Below, one piece after another: positions 14,159 through 21,347 of a stretch of 36,613 nucleotides of DNA (position 1 is the first letter of the stretch; every line of letters begins with the position of its first letter). The stretch comes from Bacteroidota bacterium (GTDB lineage: Bacteria; Bacteroidota; Ignavibacteria; UBA10030; UBA8401): contig JABWAK010000017.1 in NCBI GenBank assembly GCA_013361065.1, positions 1-36,613 on the forward strand, read 5' to 3'. The notes under the pieces are model-generated. The model saw nothing but the letters and a program-made list of their open reading frames with translations, ran no database searches and was not told the origin of the DNA. The position numbers were made by a program, and so were the translations under genes.

Positions 14159-14438
14159 AAACCCTGAATTCGATGACTATTTGAAAGAACAATTTTGGCA
14201 CTCTACCATTTAGAGTGCTATGTCAATATATATGGTTACACCACTCAAGTCAAGTTTATACATACGTATAAATATTTAACCTAATTCTTAACTTTACACG
14301 ATCACTGAAAACGGACCCCCTAATTATTGTTGTCATAAATTGAGAAAATTTTTCTAGAGAATCAGTTCCTCTATAAACCTACAATATTGAAACGACAATT
14401 CCAAAAAAAACCTTTCCAGAATAATTAAAAACATAAAG
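14159..14438. other. AT-rich stretch without a gene
   Basis: I see no supported coding frame on either strand. The only clear structure is a perfect 8-bp hairpin, GCACTCTA (14198-14205) with TAGAGTGC (14211-14218), without a T-run. ATACGTAT near 14270 is a short palindrome. The low GC contrasts with the flanking phage genes. Confidence 0.5.
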
Positions 14439-14470
14439 AAAAAAGGCAGGTTGAAATACCTGCCTTTTTT
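14439..14470. terminator. Bidirectional terminator ending the MuF operon
   Basis: AAAAAAGGCAGGT (14439-14451) and ACCTGCCTTTTTT (14458-14470) pair perfectly around TGAAAT. It has a T-run in both directions and stands about 80 bases after the stop of the HTH gene on the minus strand. Confidence 0.85.
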
Positions 14471-14548
14471 GGGCTTTTTTGAGACCCGGGAAGCCTCTAA
14501 GATTCATCGTAATGCTGTTCGGTTTCGTTCACAATCGTTCGGAGAGGG

Positions 14549-14851
14549 TTACCCCGATACATTCCCTCCCCCTCGGATTTCGGAGGCTATAATCGCGATT
14601 TCGTCTTGGTCGAATCCCCGCGCCAGGAACATGGTCCGGTGCTTAGCTCCGACCACCCTGGGATTGAAGGATAGAGGTTCAATGACCCTCATGATCTCCT
14701 TCAACTGAAGCTGGCTCATTTCATATTGTCCTTTCATGAAGCCTGAGAATGTCGAAGGAGCGACGCTGCACTTCCTCGCCAATTCGTTCTGGCTCATTTC
14801 ACCCTTTTCAATGAACCGTCGTGCCTTGCTGCGAACTGTTTCTGCTTTCAT
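14549..14851 (-). CDS. HTH (XRE/Cro-like) regulator downstream of MuF
   Basis: I use the ATG at 14851 because AAAGGAG lies at a normal distance before it. A start 21 bases upstream would place that ribosome site inside the gene. The 100-residue product has an N-terminal helix-turn-helix (about residues 18-60, with MSQNELARKCSVAPSTFSGF and a GQYEMS turn). Its C-terminal half contains FLARGFDQDEIAIIASEIRGG. It probably binds DNA and may control its own operon (MuF, the small acidic gene and itself). It could act like an antitoxin or regulator, but this is inferred from position. Confidence 0.75.
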   Translation of the reverse strand: MKAETVRSKARRFIEKGEMSQNELARKCSVAPSTFSGFMKGQYEMSQLQLKEIMRVIEPLSFNPRVVGAKHRTMFLARGFDQDEIAIIASEIRGGGNVSG

Positions 14852-14864
14852 TGGTGTCTCTCCT

Positions 14865-15119
14865 TTAATCAATTAATCCGTCTTCAGTTTTTCCGAGTGT
14901 TATCTCTCCACGCATAATCGCTGTCCACCTCTCGGCGGCGGTTCGTTCACACCGTTTCAAGAACATCCACAGAACGATCTCTTCATCTCGCGAAATTGAA
15001 CCCGCGTTCTTTTTGTCTGAGAGTGCCGACATCTCTTCCACTACCGATTCGACATTAACCCCCTCCTCGCCAGTGGTGTTAAGTTTGATGATTGCTTCTT
15101 CCAATTGTGCAAGTGTCAT
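14865..15119 (-). CDS. Small acidic protein coupled to MuF; possible immunity protein
   Basis: The 84-residue product starts at the ATG at 15119, which overlaps the MuF stop as ATGA. An ATG three codons earlier is possible but has a worse ribosome site. It is acidic (about residues 1-40 rich in Glu, with a VESVVEEMSAL helix) and ends in a helical region with WMFLKRCERTAAERW. I recognise no family. Small acidic proteins translated right after a toxin-bearing protein are often immunity proteins, which is my hypothesis here because MuF carries an extra metallopeptidase-like domain. It could equally be an ordinary small morphogenesis protein. Confidence 0.65.
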   Translation of the reverse strand: MTLAQLEEAIIKLNTTGEEGVNVESVVEEMSALSDKKNAGSISRDEEIVLWMFLKRCERTAAERWTAIMRGEITLGKTEDGLID

Positions 15120-16534
15120 TGTATCCATCCTAACTTAGTGAACAATTTGTCGATCTCTGTTTCGATAACTGCGAACTCTTCATCACTCCACTGGCTGTCC
15201 CCCTCTATCGGATCGCTCCGCATTTGTTCTAACTGATTACGCAGAGTCGGATCCTTGGTCTTGACCGCGATGTACTGTGCATACGACCTCGCCCACAATT
15301 CTTCTTCACTCAGCAGGTAACTAAAATGGCTCCGGACCTCTGGGCTGTATATCTTCTCTTTGATCCCCAATCTCTCCACCTCGATGTATCCTCTGTCATA
15401 AACTGATTTCAGTTTTTGATATGCTTTGCTTCCTTTAACCACATTTCTCCATTCATCCATCATCGGGTCAGACATGGAAGACATCGCTTTTCTTATTCCG
15501 ATTCCCGAGTGATCAAGATAGTGTCCGACTTCATGGATGGTCGTCATTTCGACATGCGCTCCGTCCTCACGTATTTCAATATCGACGGCTTCACGCGAAG
15601 AAGAGTACCACCGAAACCTTCCATACTCTTTTCCGCGACTCATTCTAACGACTGGCAGTAATTTTAATTGGCCATCACCATGAGTACGGTCGATGAATGC
15701 CATAGCTCGGTTGATTTTATTTTTAAGCTCTCCTCTTGCCTGCACACTCAATGCTTCACTGACCGGCGTTCCCGCTGCAGTGTTGCTTACAACTTTCTTT
15801 TTGGTTCGCGCTCCCTTCTTCGGCAGCTCACTCACCAGCGGAGTCCAGAAATGTGTGCAGTTGTATCCGCCGCAGCTGGTCTCCACCGGGATCCCTTGAC
15901 CGTTGTCCATCTTTCGGATCTGTGCGAGCGTGAATTGCTTTCCCAGGTGTTCTCGGCAGAACGGCCGCGTGTTGGTGTGCAGCACTCCATCGTAAAGGAA
16001 CTTCTCCACGCCGCCCTGCTGAGCATACTCGAACATCATGCCGTTGTCGAACTGAGCGAGCGCGGTGATGGCGAGCGTGCGGGACTGCGCTTCGCCGAGT
16101 GAACGGTGGAGAAGACGGGAGCGGAGCTCTTCGTAGCCTTTCCCCTGGCGGATGGAGCGGCGGATCTCCTCAGTGATGATCTCACCGGCGCCGTTGCGGA
16201 TCTTTCTGAAGTCCACTTTGTAGAGCGACTGCATCTTCTCGAAGAGGTTCGGATCGGCTGCGTCGAACAGATCAGTGCTCTCCTGGAAGAACTGGTCCCA
16301 GAGTTCCGCGATCTGAGCCTGGGACTTTTTGAAGACCTCAAATGTCAATGCTTTTTCTGTGGCCGGGATGTCGAAGTATATTTCGACAGCGCTCAAAAAA
16401 GCCTGTAAATCACCGCGTCCGTGCTTCCGGTAAAGATAGTCCAATTCCCGGATGATTGCACGGCGGTACCGGGGAGAGTTCATCTCAAGTTTGGCTTGAA
16501 AGTCTCTTTTGATTTGCTCAATTTGAGTTCGCAT
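15116..16534 (-). CDS. MuF-like minor head protein with C-terminal HExxH zincin-like domain
   Basis: Residues 1 to about 235 form a Mu gpF/SPP1 gp7-like head morphogenesis domain. It ends with the usual cysteine/histidine cluster: C193 in PFCREHLGK, then C221, C226 and H228 in CGGYNCTHFW. After a Lys-rich linker (240-248), residues about 265-472 hold HEVGHYLDH, with H334, E335 and H338 as a zinc-peptidase HExxH motif. E410-E412 in SEEELWARSYAQY is a plausible third ligand. MuF proteins sit near the portal and can enter the cell with DNA, and some carry toxin domains. The start is weak: no ribosome site precedes 16534, only 21 bp from a divergent gene, so the N-terminus may be trimmed. Confidence 0.83.
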   Translation of the reverse strand: MRTQIEQIKRDFQAKLEMNSPRYRRAIIRELDYLYRKHGRGDLQAFLSAVEIYFDIPATEKALTFEVFKKSQAQIAELWDQFFQESTDLFDAADPNLFEKMQSLYKVDFRKIRNGAGEIITEEIRRSIRQGKGYEELRSRLLHRSLGEAQSRTLAITALAQFDNGMMFEYAQQGGVEKFLYDGVLHTNTRPFCREHLGKQFTLAQIRKMDNGQGIPVETSCGGYNCTHFWTPLVSELPKKGARTKKKVVSNTAAGTPVSEALSVQARGELKNKINRAMAFIDRTHGDGQLKLLPVVRMSRGKEYGRFRWYSSSREAVDIEIREDGAHVEMTTIHEVGHYLDHSGIGIRKAMSSMSDPMMDEWRNVVKGSKAYQKLKSVYDRGYIEVERLGIKEKIYSPEVRSHFSYLLSEEELWARSYAQYIAVKTKDPTLRNQLEQMRSDPIEGDSQWSDEEFAVIETEIDKLFTKLGWIQ

Positions 16535-16555
16535 AATAATATTTGCGGAGAAACT

Positions 16556-17269
16556 ATGGTTATTTCAGATATTCAAAAAATCATTTGTAATGATATTCTA
16601 AATAGTACTTTCTACTCAGTTGACATAATGCTTACTGATTTGGTAAAGTTTGAAACGATCGATAACCCAACACATAAAAGGTTCGAAAAGTATTGGGCAC
16701 TTTTCAAAGGTAAAGAACACGGATTAGTGCCTCAAGACCGTGTTCTTGTTCGTCAGTATGTGCTGGAATACATTGCTCTGGTTAATCTTTTAGTGGATGC
16801 CGGGCTTGTGGTTAGAACTAATCCAATAACTTCTGAATATATTTATCCTATTTACATTCAAGACTCAGATGGTAAATTCTTTCCCGACCAACTTATTTTA
16901 AGTTTGATTCGTGAAATAGTGGATGATGAGATTTATCCTTTGGAGCCCTTCAAGCACTTCATTAAAAATAATTTCGTAACAATAGCTGAATCTGTTGAAA
17001 TCGAGGAACGGCATAAGCGACAACACGAATCTGATACAATAAAGGAACAGTATTTAGAAGAAAAAAAGGCACGACGAATTTCTCAACGGATTTCTATTGG
17101 CTTAGCAATCATTTCTTTGGCTGTATCACTATATTCGGCTTACACTTATTCCATAACCAGAGAAGTATTTATCAAGAATCCATCGGCATTTCGTGACACA
17201 ACAAAAGTAATTCTTCTTCAAACACAAAATGATCTTCACTTTGATACACTAAAATCAAAATTGCGTTAA
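16556..17269 (+). CDS. Single-pass membrane protein of the AT-rich cassette
   Basis: I chose the ATG at 16556 (GCGGAG upstream), not the longer frame reading back through MuF. The 237-residue protein has a long, mostly helical cytoplasmic-looking N-terminal part with no motif I know and a charged helix around residues 150-178 (EERHKRQHESDTIKEQYLEE). One membrane segment follows near 186-206 (ISIGLAIISLAVSLYSAYTY) and a short tail. It is AT-rich compared with the phage genes on either side and runs against them. It may be a lysogenic conversion or exclusion gene, but nothing in the sequence proves it. Confidence 0.7.
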   Translation: MVISDIQKIICNDILNSTFYSVDIMLTDLVKFETIDNPTHKRFEKYWALFKGKEHGLVPQDRVLVRQYVLEYIALVNLLVDAGLVVRTNPITSEYIYPIYIQDSDGKFFPDQLILSLIREIVDDEIYPLEPFKHFIKNNFVTIAESVEIEERHKRQHESDTIKEQYLEEKKARRISQRISIGLAIISLAVSLYSAYTYSITREVFIKNPSAFRDTTKVILLQTQNDLHFDTLKSKLR

Positions 17270-17551
17270 ATGTATATCCTTTACACTCCCGAAACTAAAC
17301 ACATCCTCCAATGTGTGATCCCTCTGGACACCGGACCGTGGTTCGAGTGGAGCAGGGAGATCCACGATACATCAATCATTCCTACTATAGAAGATGCCGT
17401 CCTTCTTGCCCTTGAGGTCCAAAAGGTCCGAATGTCTGAAGATCTATTTCATTATTCAGTACAAGTGGTTCCACTTTCGCCACTCAAAGTGCCATTATTT
17501 GAGAAACCCGCATTTGAAATTCCATCCCAACGAAGACTAATTTTAAACTGA
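17270..17551 (+). CDS. Small hypothetical protein, middle gene of the cassette
   Basis: The ATG at 17270 directly follows the stop of the preceding gene (TAAATG), so translation is coupled. The 93-residue product has no membrane segment and no recognised motif. Its centre TIEDAVLLALEVQKVR looks like an amphipathic helix between strands (ILYTPETKHILQCVIPL and FHYSVQVVPLSPL). It may be a soluble partner of the two membrane proteins around it. The sequence is close in style to small housekeeping-like hypothetical proteins, and its function is unknown. Confidence 0.6.
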   Translation: MYILYTPETKHILQCVIPLDTGPWFEWSREIHDTSIIPTIEDAVLLALEVQKVRMSEDLFHYSVQVVPLSPLKVPLFEKPAFEIPSQRRLILN

Positions 17552-17575
17552 TTCTCCCACAAGTCACAATATCGT

Positions 17576-18124
17576 ATGAAAAATTTTAGAACTCTTTTAT
17601 TATGGTTCACTAACTATGATAAGCATAACAAGGATGTTGTTGATTCGATCAACGGTTACATCCAACCTCTAAAGCAACAATATTATTCAAAACGAGCTGC
17701 GGACATTGAGACCGCTCTTATTCCTCCCAAAAACGGATTTTGGGCGAATCCTGAGGCGAGAAAAGAAAGCGTAAATACTTTAATTGTCGAACAGTTTTGT
17801 AGCGAACTGTTTGCTATCATTCGTGATAATATTCTTCCAAAAATGAGATTCATCAACCCTGCAGATACCCAAATTATTGAAAGAACTATCAGGCCAATTG
17901 TTGCTTCTTTTGGTGAGTCCATAATCAAAAACAATCAAAAAGTGAGAATGGCAATTCACAATTTGTTCGAAAAAATTCAAGCCGAAATACAGCAGAAAAC
18001 TCTGAGTGAGCAGAAGGAGCGCTTGGATTTTAAATTGGAAACAACTCGTGAAAAAGTATTTTCTTTTATTTTTTTGGTAATCGGAACCATTCTCGGGTAC
18101 TTCTTGGATTATTTTGGCAAGTAG
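17576..18124 (+). CDS. C-tail-anchored membrane protein of the cassette
   Basis: This 182-residue protein begins MKNFRTLLLWFTNYDKHNK. It is predicted to be helical throughout and ends in a membrane helix (about residues 162-178, VFSFIFLVIGTILGYFLDYF) right at the C-terminus. A coiled segment (KIQAEIQQKTLSEQKERLDF) precedes the helix. The layout, a soluble body with one terminal membrane anchor, is shared with the first gene of the cassette. Its last 16 bases overlap the end of the convergent gene on the other strand. It is AT-rich like its two companions. I recognise no family. Confidence 0.68.
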   Translation: MKNFRTLLLWFTNYDKHNKDVVDSINGYIQPLKQQYYSKRAADIETALIPPKNGFWANPEARKESVNTLIVEQFCSELFAIIRDNILPKMRFINPADTQIIERTIRPIVASFGESIIKNNQKVRMAIHNLFEKIQAEIQQKTLSEQKERLDFKLETTREKVFSFIFLVIGTILGYFLDYFGK

Positions 18125-18648
18125 TCAGATACTCCGATGATTCCATTGATAACATCGTTCACATTGAATGATGATCCACACTTCGAACACCTCCCCGTTT
18201 TATTTTTATGCGGTAGCCACTTGGAACGGGGATGCTGCATCACATGCGAACACTTCCTGCAGGTGTAGCTCAGCACTGGATCTGATGCTTCCCTCTTCAC
18301 CGGCCGGAACTTCCGGAAGGATCCATACATCTTGAGCAGATAGCTGAAGTGGTATCCCCTCTGCTCCGCCGCGAACGAATCCATCCAGAACGCATCGACC
18401 TCCTCTTTCCATTCATCCAGTGAAGGGATCTCCGGTTCGCCGGTCTCTTCATCCACCCACATCTTCTGCGCGTGCTGTGTGAGCATTTTCTTGAGAGCTC
18501 CGAACTTCAGCTTACTCTCCCGGCCGGTCCGCTCCTTGTGTGAATAGAAGAAGTATCCGGCGAACTGCTGCTGCCAGGATGGTGCCTTCTTCTCTTCTAC
18601 CTGGACCGGCGCCGGGTCACCCTGGATGAGATTCAGCTGATCGTTCAC
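18109..18648 (-). CDS. Zinc-ribbon protein, GTG start
   Basis: I take the GTG at 18648, which overlaps the upstream stop as GTGA and has GGAGG nine bases before it. A start further upstream would translate the neighbouring gene in the wrong frame. The 179-residue product has a charged helical middle (FGALKKMLTQHAQKMW and DEWKEEVDAFWMDSF) and a C-terminal zinc ribbon with CRKC and CSKCG about 28 residues apart. It could bind nucleic acid or proteins in early phage development. The stop codon lies inside the 3' end of the AT-rich cassette, which suggests that the cassette boundary reshaped its C-terminus. Confidence 0.7.
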   Translation of the reverse strand: MNDQLNLIQGDPAPVQVEEKKAPSWQQQFAGYFFYSHKERTGRESKLKFGALKKMLTQHAQKMWVDEETGEPEIPSLDEWKEEVDAFWMDSFAAEQRGYHFSYLLKMYGSFRKFRPVKREASDPVLSYTCRKCSHVMQHPRSKWLPHKNKTGRCSKCGSSFNVNDVINGIIGVSDYLPK

Positions 18649-18893
18649 CTGGTCCTCCGGGATCCCTGGCGGGATCTCCCTTTTCGGGAATTGATCACTT
18701 CCGAGGATGACCGTTTGTAGAACGGATCGCCGGTCGGCTTTTCGATGAACTCCGCGATGAAGCCGCAGTTCGTGCACCGGCGTCCCAGGCGGCGGAAGGT
18801 CTTATAGAAATGATCATCCACCCGGACCACTCCGCCAGGGAGCTCTCCGTCTTCCACATCCTTATAATCGAATTTGCATTTGGGACAGATCAT
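18645..18893 (-). CDS. Small zinc-ribbon protein
   Basis: The 82-residue product starts MICPKCKFDYKDVEDGELPG and has CPKC (residues 3-6) and CTNC (residues 40-43), the two halves of a zinc ribbon. A basic, Ser- and Arg-rich tail follows. It is the distal partner of the GTG-start zinc-ribbon gene in the early operon and is joined to it by a GTGA overlap. The two together would be a split pair of zinc-binding proteins. A single protein made by frameshifting is less likely because no proper slippery heptamer is present at the join. Confidence 0.66.
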   Translation of the reverse strand: MICPKCKFDYKDVEDGELPGGVVRVDDHFYKTFRRLGRRCTNCGFIAEFIEKPTGDPFYKRSSSEVINSRKGRSRQGSRRTR

Positions 18894-19109
18894 ATTCTCT
18901 CTTCAATAGGGATGCCGATGGACCGCTTTCGCGGTACCGCGCCGTGAAGTCCCTCCGGTCAGTGTACAGTTCGCAACGCTGCTTTTATTCGTCCGAGGGC
19001 TTCCTCGTTTCCACACCTTCCTTCTCTTCTTCACTTCGCTGCATCGGCAGTTGCTCCCGGAGCCAGCTTTAGACCGGCGCCGGGATATAAATCATTACTG
19101 ATGATTGAA

Positions 19110-19355
19110 TCATTTCCCCGGAGGTCGTTTGTCCAGTCCCTTCTCTGCCAGCATCGCCTGGACGTCATCGACATGCAGGCAGTCGACCATACAGGCGGTC
19201 GCAACCGGGTGCTGGATCGGTGCGATGAAACCGTTGCAGTAGTCATTTCCCGGAGTAGCGCTGTGCAAAACACCGCACGCAACGACCTGTCCTTCGAAGT
19301 CCAGCTGTATGATCTTGTCTCCGTTCTTTGCTTCCCTTCCATTACGATAATGCAT
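19110..19355 (-). CDS. Small conserved-looking phage protein
   Basis: This 81-residue protein starts MHYRNGREAKNGDKIIQLDF after a good ribosome site (TAGGAG). It reads like a compact beta-barrel of the KOW/SH3-type shape: YRNGREAKNGDKI, then VVACGVLHSATPGNDYCNG, then VDCLHVDDVQAML. I have seen the same general pattern in other phage early genes but know no function. The 216 bases between this gene and the next one downstream hold only frames of under 20 codons, which I do not call. Confidence 0.68.
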   Translation of the reverse strand: MHYRNGREAKNGDKIIQLDFEGQVVACGVLHSATPGNDYCNGFIAPIQHPVATACMVDCLHVDDVQAMLAEKGLDKRPPGK

Positions 19356-19414
19356 GTTAGCTCCTATTTTGTTAGTGGGTGTGGTTGCTCTGGTTGATTA
19401 AAACCATTGATAAA

Positions 19415-19804
19415 TCAATTTCCCTCTTCGATCACTTCCTTCCGGAACTTGTTCGTGTACCGGAAGGACTCGCCATCGGTGAGATCCTTGTTCAATTCGG
19501 CGATGACCGCTTCGAGAGCTGCATCCTCGGATTCGTTGAACGCCGACTTTTCCAGGATGCGCTTCTGGACTCCGTGGTGATAGATCTCGAACTCGAATGT
19601 GAACTTCGTTCCGGTCTTTTCCTTCTCACCCTTCGGCGCTGCCGGGACCAGCTCCACCCGTTCACCAGGAGCGACCTGCTTCACAGCCTCCTCTTCGGCG
19701 CGACGCTGCCAGTTCTGTCCGCCTTCCACCATCACCGTGATGATGCGGAGTTCTTCGTTCTTCTCATTGAAGACCTTGTAGGATACTTCCTTCTGCTTTG
19801 CCAT
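19415..19804 (-). CDS. Early phage protein, unknown (charged, single domain)
   Basis: The ATG at 19804 is preceded by GAAGGAG at a usual distance. A TTG two codons earlier overlaps the previous stop but is a poorer choice. The 129-residue product is acidic and helical at both ends, with a strand-rich centre (TKFTFEFEIYHHGVQKRILE) and a C-terminal helix with SESFRYTNKFRKEVIE-like charge. It sits in the early operon after the winged-helix gene. I do not recognise the family. Confidence 0.64.
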   Translation of the reverse strand: MAKQKEVSYKVFNEKNEELRIITVMVEGGQNWQRRAEEEAVKQVAPGERVELVPAAPKGEKEKTGTKFTFEFEIYHHGVQKRILEKSAFNESEDAALEAVIAELNKDLTDGESFRYTNKFRKEVIEEGN

Positions 19805-19806
19805 GA

Positions 19807-20127
19807 TCAATTCTCCTTCTGCTGTTGTGTGATGAAATAGTTGAGTTGCAGTGTGTTCACCTGCCAGATGGACCGCGGATACCCATACGGTCCCTTCTCA
19901 GTTCCGACCTGTTCGATCAGGGAGAGATCCTGCAGCTCGTGACGACGGCCGGTGACCCGGTTGATCGTCCAGTGCAGCTTCTCCGCGATCTGTTCATCGG
20001 TCGCCTCGCCGAGCTCCATGATGGCGATCAGGACCTGGGCGCGTTTCTCACTCAGGAACGGTTCGATGGCGTGATATACTTCGTTCCGGTTCTGAGCGGC
20101 ATCAAAGAGCGTCGGCTGCGATTCCAT
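19807..20127 (-). CDS. Winged-helix protein
   Basis: The 106-residue product has a clear winged helix-turn-helix (about residues 28-75). It comprises RAQVLIAIMELGEATDEQIA as helices one and two, KLHWTINRVTGRRHELQDL as the recognition helix, and a wing with VGTEKGPYGYPRSIWQV. It most likely binds DNA. Mu uses Mor and C as middle and late activators, and I do not see a typical Mor/C gene here, so this protein or one of the other HTH proteins could fill that place. It lies directly after the Gam-like gene. Confidence 0.72.
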   Translation of the reverse strand: MESQPTLFDAAQNRNEVYHAIEPFLSEKRAQVLIAIMELGEATDEQIAEKLHWTINRVTGRRHELQDLSLIEQVGTEKGPYGYPRSIWQVNTLQLNYFITQQQKEN

Positions 20128-20130
20128 AGG

Positions 20131-20694
20131 TTACTTCGATTCCGGGATCTCTTCCCATTTGATCTTGCTGAAGAACTCCTCGCTCTGGTCCACCTTCAAG
20201 CCGACACTCGCGAGTTTCTGATCATCGATCTCCTTCGCGGCGTACGATGCGAGCAGCTGCTCCTTCGAGAGCTCTTCCTTGGTGCGGATGTAGTCTTTGC
20301 CCCAACGGACGCGGCCGAGCAGTTCGAGCACGGTGTCCATCTTATACTTCCGGTTCAGCAGTGCGACCTTCGGCGGCGTGCTGCGGAATCCGATCGTGCC
20401 GTGCACGAGCTCCCGGGAGCGCGTCTTCTCGAAGTCCGATTTGTTCATTATGGAGAACTTCTCCAGCTCCTTCTCGTGAGCGGCCTTCATCGCACGGACC
20501 ACATGCGTATTGAGCTCATAGTCATCGCGGATCTTCTGGATCTGTTCGTTCATCTCCGCCTCAGCTCGCTGCAGCTGCGTTTCGCAGTCAGCGATCTTGA
20601 GCAGTGTCTGATCTGCGTCCTCATAGGAGCGGATCGGGACCGGCTGCGGAACATCCGGCAGCACTCTGATGTCTTTCTTTGCTACTTCAGGCAT
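20131..20694 (-). CDS. gam: Gam-like host-nuclease inhibitor
   Basis: The ATG at 20694 follows AGAGGT at the right distance; the open frame upstream is out of register with the neighbouring gene. The 187-residue product has the Mu Gam layout. It has a long amphipathic helix (DQTLLKIADCETQLQRAEAE) continuing through NEQIQKIRDDYELNTHVVRA. Next comes a strand region with HGTIGFRSTPPKVALLNRKY, and a C-terminal segment ends VGLKVDQSEEFFSKIKWEEI. Mu Gam is a Ku-like ring-former that coats linear DNA ends and shields them from RecBCD-type nucleases. It is part of the early operon beside the MuB/MuA genes. Confidence 0.85.
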   Translation of the reverse strand: MPEVAKKDIRVLPDVPQPVPIRSYEDADQTLLKIADCETQLQRAEAEMNEQIQKIRDDYELNTHVVRAMKAAHEKELEKFSIMNKSDFEKTRSRELVHGTIGFRSTPPKVALLNRKYKMDTVLELLGRVRWGKDYIRTKEELSKEQLLASYAAKEIDDQKLASVGLKVDQSEEFFSKIKWEEIPESK

Positions 20695-20992
20695 TGGGTA
20701 CCTCTGTGTGGTGTTGGTGATTGGTTTCAGTTGATTCGGTTTCTTTCGGTGCGGCGAAGAGCGGGAACCGCTCATCGATGATCGTGGTCCCCTTGAACCA
20801 GTCCGCCACGATCCTTGCTTCACGCTGTTTGGCGGCGAGCTCCTTCCGGTGGATCTTCCGCGCCTTCAGGATCTCGTTGTACTCGGTGACAGCCGGTTTC
20901 AGCGCAGCGAGCTTCTTGTCCTGGGCAGCGATCGCTTTCGTGAGCGCATCGATCTCTTCCTGGCGTTTGGCGAATATCTCCGTGGTTTCCAT
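20687..20992 (-). CDS. Coiled-coil early protein, unknown
   Basis: The ATG at 20992 has GGAGG eight bases upstream. The 101-residue product is a long charged helix (FAKRQEEIDALTKAIAAQDK, then KLAALKPAVTEYNEIL) with a C-terminal part that includes DWFKGTTIIDERFPLF. It overlaps the Gam start by eight bases. Small coiled-coil proteins are common in this position in Mu relatives, and their roles are mostly unknown. No motif is recognised. Confidence 0.65.
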   Translation of the reverse strand: METTEIFAKRQEEIDALTKAIAAQDKKLAALKPAVTEYNEILKARKIHRKELAAKQREARIVADWFKGTTIIDERFPLFAAPKETESTETNHQHHTEVPNA

Positions 20993-20994
20993 GA

Positions 20995-21345
20995 TCACAT
21001 CCTCCTTTCCATCATTCCAGGAAGGACCGGCGTCGCTTCGATCCCGATCTGCCGGTCGATCGCCGCCATCTTCTGTTGTTCTTCCATGATCATGGCATAC
21101 TCTTCGCAGAGCTCGGAGATGTCACCATGATTATTGGTCGTTAGTATGATCGCTGCATATTTGTCACGACGGAGGAACTCCAGCTGCGCGGTGTACTGCG
21201 CGGTGGGATATTTTTCCGTCATCTCCACCATCAAATTGTTCCACCGGCGATTATTGTCCGTCTTACCGCCGAGCCTGGCGGCCATGAAAACCACAACCGT
21301 GATGATGATCCCAGGGACCATCAGATACAAGATCCATCCTTCCAT
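20995..21345 (-). CDS. Small membrane-anchored early protein
   Basis: The 116-residue product has an N-terminal membrane helix (residues 5-24, ILYLMVPGIIITVVVFMAAR) followed by a soluble charged domain with LEFLRRDKYAAIILTTN and a Glu-rich helix. A good ribosome site (CGGAGG) overlaps the end of the gene before it. Mu-like phages often carry a small membrane protein between early genes, sometimes for superinfection exclusion, but this is not shown here. Confidence 0.65.
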   Translation of the reverse strand: MEGWILYLMVPGIIITVVVFMAARLGGKTDNNRRWNNLMVEMTEKYPTAQYTAQLEFLRRDKYAAIILTTNNHGDISELCEEYAMIMEEQQKMAAIDRQIGIEATPVLPGMMERRM

Positions 21346-21347
21346 AC

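Noticed and set aside
18645-18777. Frameshift joining the two zinc-ribbon genes
   Set aside because: The frames differ by -1, but the only candidate is A_AAA_GGG, where the A-site tRNA would not re-pair. The GTG start with GGAGG and the GTGA overlap explain the second gene better.
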